This document shows, piece by piece, positions 4,994 to 6,198 of a stretch of 6,198 nucleotides of DNA. The notes beneath the pieces were generated by a model. The model saw only the letters and a program-made list of their open reading frames with translations, searched no databases and was not told the origin of the DNA. Made by a program: the position numbers and the translations under genes. Source of the stretch: DATACZ01 sp036258795 (GTDB taxonomy: Bacteria > Actinomycetota > CADDZG01 > JAHWKV01); the NCBI GenBank assembly GCA_036258795.1, contig DATACZ010000045.1, positions 1-6,198 on the forward strand. The letters run 5' to 3'. Position 1 is the first letter of the stretch, and each line of letters opens with the position of its first letter.

Positions 4994-6198
4994 AACTCTC
5001 TGATCGAGTTGAACTCATAGAAGTAGAGGGCTCCCAAGGAGTCAAGGGCCGCCGCCGTGCACATGCGCCCGGCAGCGGTCATGCGAACTGGGGACAGATG
5101 AAGCGGCAAGTCCGGGAGGCACTTCTCGACGAGCTGGGTCCAAAGCTCTACGCGAAGACCAAGCCCGAAGAGCTGAAGGCTGTGGTCTCGGCACATCTGG
5201 ACGAGGCCCTGGAGAACGCAGGTGTTTCCATTCCAGTCACTCAGCGAGCTCGATTCGTTACTGAGGTCACAGCCGACCTGCTTGGCTATGGGCCCCTCGA
5301 GCCGCTCCTTGCGGATCCTTCGGTGACAGAGATCATGTGCAACGCCTACGACGATGTGTACGTTGAGCGCCACGGCAAGATCGAGCACACCAACACGACA
5401 TTCACCGACGAGGCACACCTTCGCCAGGTGATCGACAAGATCGTGGGACAGGTGGGAAGGCGGATCGACGAATCCTCACCGATGGTCGACGCACGGCTGC
5501 CGGACGGCTCCCGGGTGAATGCGATCATCCCACCCGTAGCGGTTCACTCCCCGGTGCTAACCATCCGGCGCTTTCCCGCAGAGCCGCTGCAGATGAAGGA
5601 CCTCATCAACTACGGCAGCATCACGTTGGACGTGGCCATGTTCCTCGAGGCCTGTATCCGGGGCAAGCTAAACGTCCTGGTCTCGGGCGGAACGGGAACT
5701 GGGAAAACCACGGTGCTCAATGTCTTGTCCGAGTTCGTTCCCGACGACGAGCGGATCGTCACAATCGAGGATGCGGCGGAGCTGCGGCTCGGCCAGCCAC
5801 ACGTGGTCACGCTGGAGGCTCGGCCGCCTAACATCGAGGGCGCCGGTCAGGTGACCATCCGGGATCTCGTTAGAAACGCTCTGAGGATGCGCCCCGACCG
5901 GATCCTGGTCGGTGAGGTTCGGGGGGCGGAAGCCCTAGACATGCTTCAGGCGATGAACACCGGCCATGAGGGTTCCCTGACGACGATCCACTGCAACTCG
6001 CCCAGGGACGCTTTGGCTCGCCTCGACACCATGGTGCTTATGGCGGGATACGACCTTCCCCTCAGAGCAATCCGCCAGCAGGTGGCGGCTGCCCTCGACA
6101 TCATCATCCACCTCGACCGATTTGGGGATGGCACCAGGCATGTAACCCACGTCTGTGAGGTTCAGGGAATGGAGGGCGACGTAATAACCCTGCAGGAC
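4990..6198 (+). CDS. cpaF: Tad pilus assembly ATPase CpaF/TadA (3' truncated by window edge)
   Basis: Type II/IV secretion-type hexameric ATPase that powers Flp pilus assembly at the inner face of the membrane. The window holds 403 codons with no stop; the family usually runs to about 430-500, so only a C-terminal piece is missing. Residues 1-75 are a variable, basic, helical N-terminus. The conserved N-terminal domain follows: L-G-Y-G-P-L-E-P-L-L at 98-107, T-E-I-M at 113-116, V-Y-V-E-R at 123-127, and R-I-D-E-S-S-P-M-V-D-A-R-L-P-D-G-S-R at 158-175. The ATPase core has Walker A G-G-T-G-T-G-K-T at 233-240 (K239), the Asp box I-E-D-A-A-E-L at 259-265, Walker B R-I-L-V-G-E-V-R at 304-311 (E309) and the His box T-G-H-E-G-S-L-T-T-I-H at 324-334. 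All catalytic motifs are intact, so the enzyme should be active. Residue 335 is Cys where Ala is common (H-C-N-S instead of H-A-N-S). The start overlaps the cpaE stop by 4 nt and has a good ribosome binding site. Confidence 0.95.
   Translation, partial: MKLSDRVELIEVEGSQGVKGRRRAHAPGSGHANWGQMKRQVREALLDELGPKLYAKTKPEELKAVVSAHLDEALENAGVSIPVTQRARFVTEVTADLLGYGPLEPLLADPSVTEIMCNAYDDVYVERHGKIEHTNTTFTDEAHLRQVIDKIVGQVGRRIDESSPMVDARLPDGSRVNAIIPPVAVHSPVLTIRRFPAEPLQMKDLINYGSITLDVAMFLEACIRGKLNVLVSGGTGTGKTTVLNVLSEFVPDDERIVTIEDAAELRLGQPHVVTLEARPPNIEGAGQVTIRDLVRNALRMRPDRILVGEVRGAEALDMLQAMNTGHEGSLTTIHCNSPRDALARLDTMVLMAGYDLPLRAIRQQVAAALDIIIHLDRFGDGTRHVTHVCEVQGMEGDVITLQD

Noticed and set aside
4759..5418. 219-aa open frame on the - strand across the cpaE-cpaF junction
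   Set aside because: It spans the end of one real gene and the start of another, both with recognised domains and a coupled start; it is a reverse-strand shadow.
1..6198. The whole window as an undescribed system
   Set aside because: CpaF, CpaE, CpaB and the TadE pair are each recognisable and occur together in known Tad/Flp pilus loci; the novelty is in domain details, not in the system.

Overview
The window is one stretch of a Tad (tight adherence, Flp-type) pilus gene cluster. All six genes are on the + strand and nearly contiguous: a TadG-like protein (5' end outside the window), two tandem TadE-type pseudopilins, CpaB/RcpC, a long CpaE/TadZ and the assembly ATPase CpaF/TadA (3' end outside the window). 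I see no tRNA, rRNA, CRISPR, insertion sequence, origin or attachment site, and no credible gene on the - strand.

The DNA is GC-rich (roughly 60 percent by eye), with GTG used as a start and strong purine-rich ribosome binding sites. CpaB is followed directly by CpaE, with no secretin gene (cpaC/rcpA) between them, unlike many Gram-negative tad loci. Together with two small TadE paralogues and a Pro/acidic-rich CpaE, this suggests a monoderm-type high-GC bacterium, most likely an actinomycete or a deep-branching relative. This taxonomic reading is inference and no species can be named.

Layout: 1-1246 is the TadG-like gene; 1249-1743 and 1746-2219 are the two TadE-like genes, each separated from its predecessor by only 2 nt; 2234-2962 is cpaB; 2963-3007 is a 45-nt gap carrying the cpaE ribosome binding site; 3008-4993 is cpaE; 4990 to the window end is cpaF, overlapping the cpaE stop by 4 nt in an ATGA junction. 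There is no terminator or convincing promoter between any of them, so they are probably one transcript started upstream of the window.

How they work together, from knowledge of Tad systems: CpaF is the hexameric ATPase that powers pilus assembly at the cytoplasmic membrane; CpaE/TadZ is a ParA/MinD-like protein that localises the machine; CpaB is a membrane-anchored extracytoplasmic assembly factor; TadE proteins are processed pseudopilins; TadG is a membrane-anchored extracytoplasmic protein needed for pilus production. The pilin (flp), prepilin peptidase (tadV/cpaA) and membrane platform (tadB/tadC) are not in the window and would be expected in the flanks.

The system itself is known. The points most worth a second look are in its details: a CpaE with a pseudo-receiver, a deviant Walker A motif lacking its signature lysine, and a 200-residue low-complexity N-terminus; and two TadE paralogues that both keep a perfect pseudopilin cleavage site but place their cysteine pairs differently.
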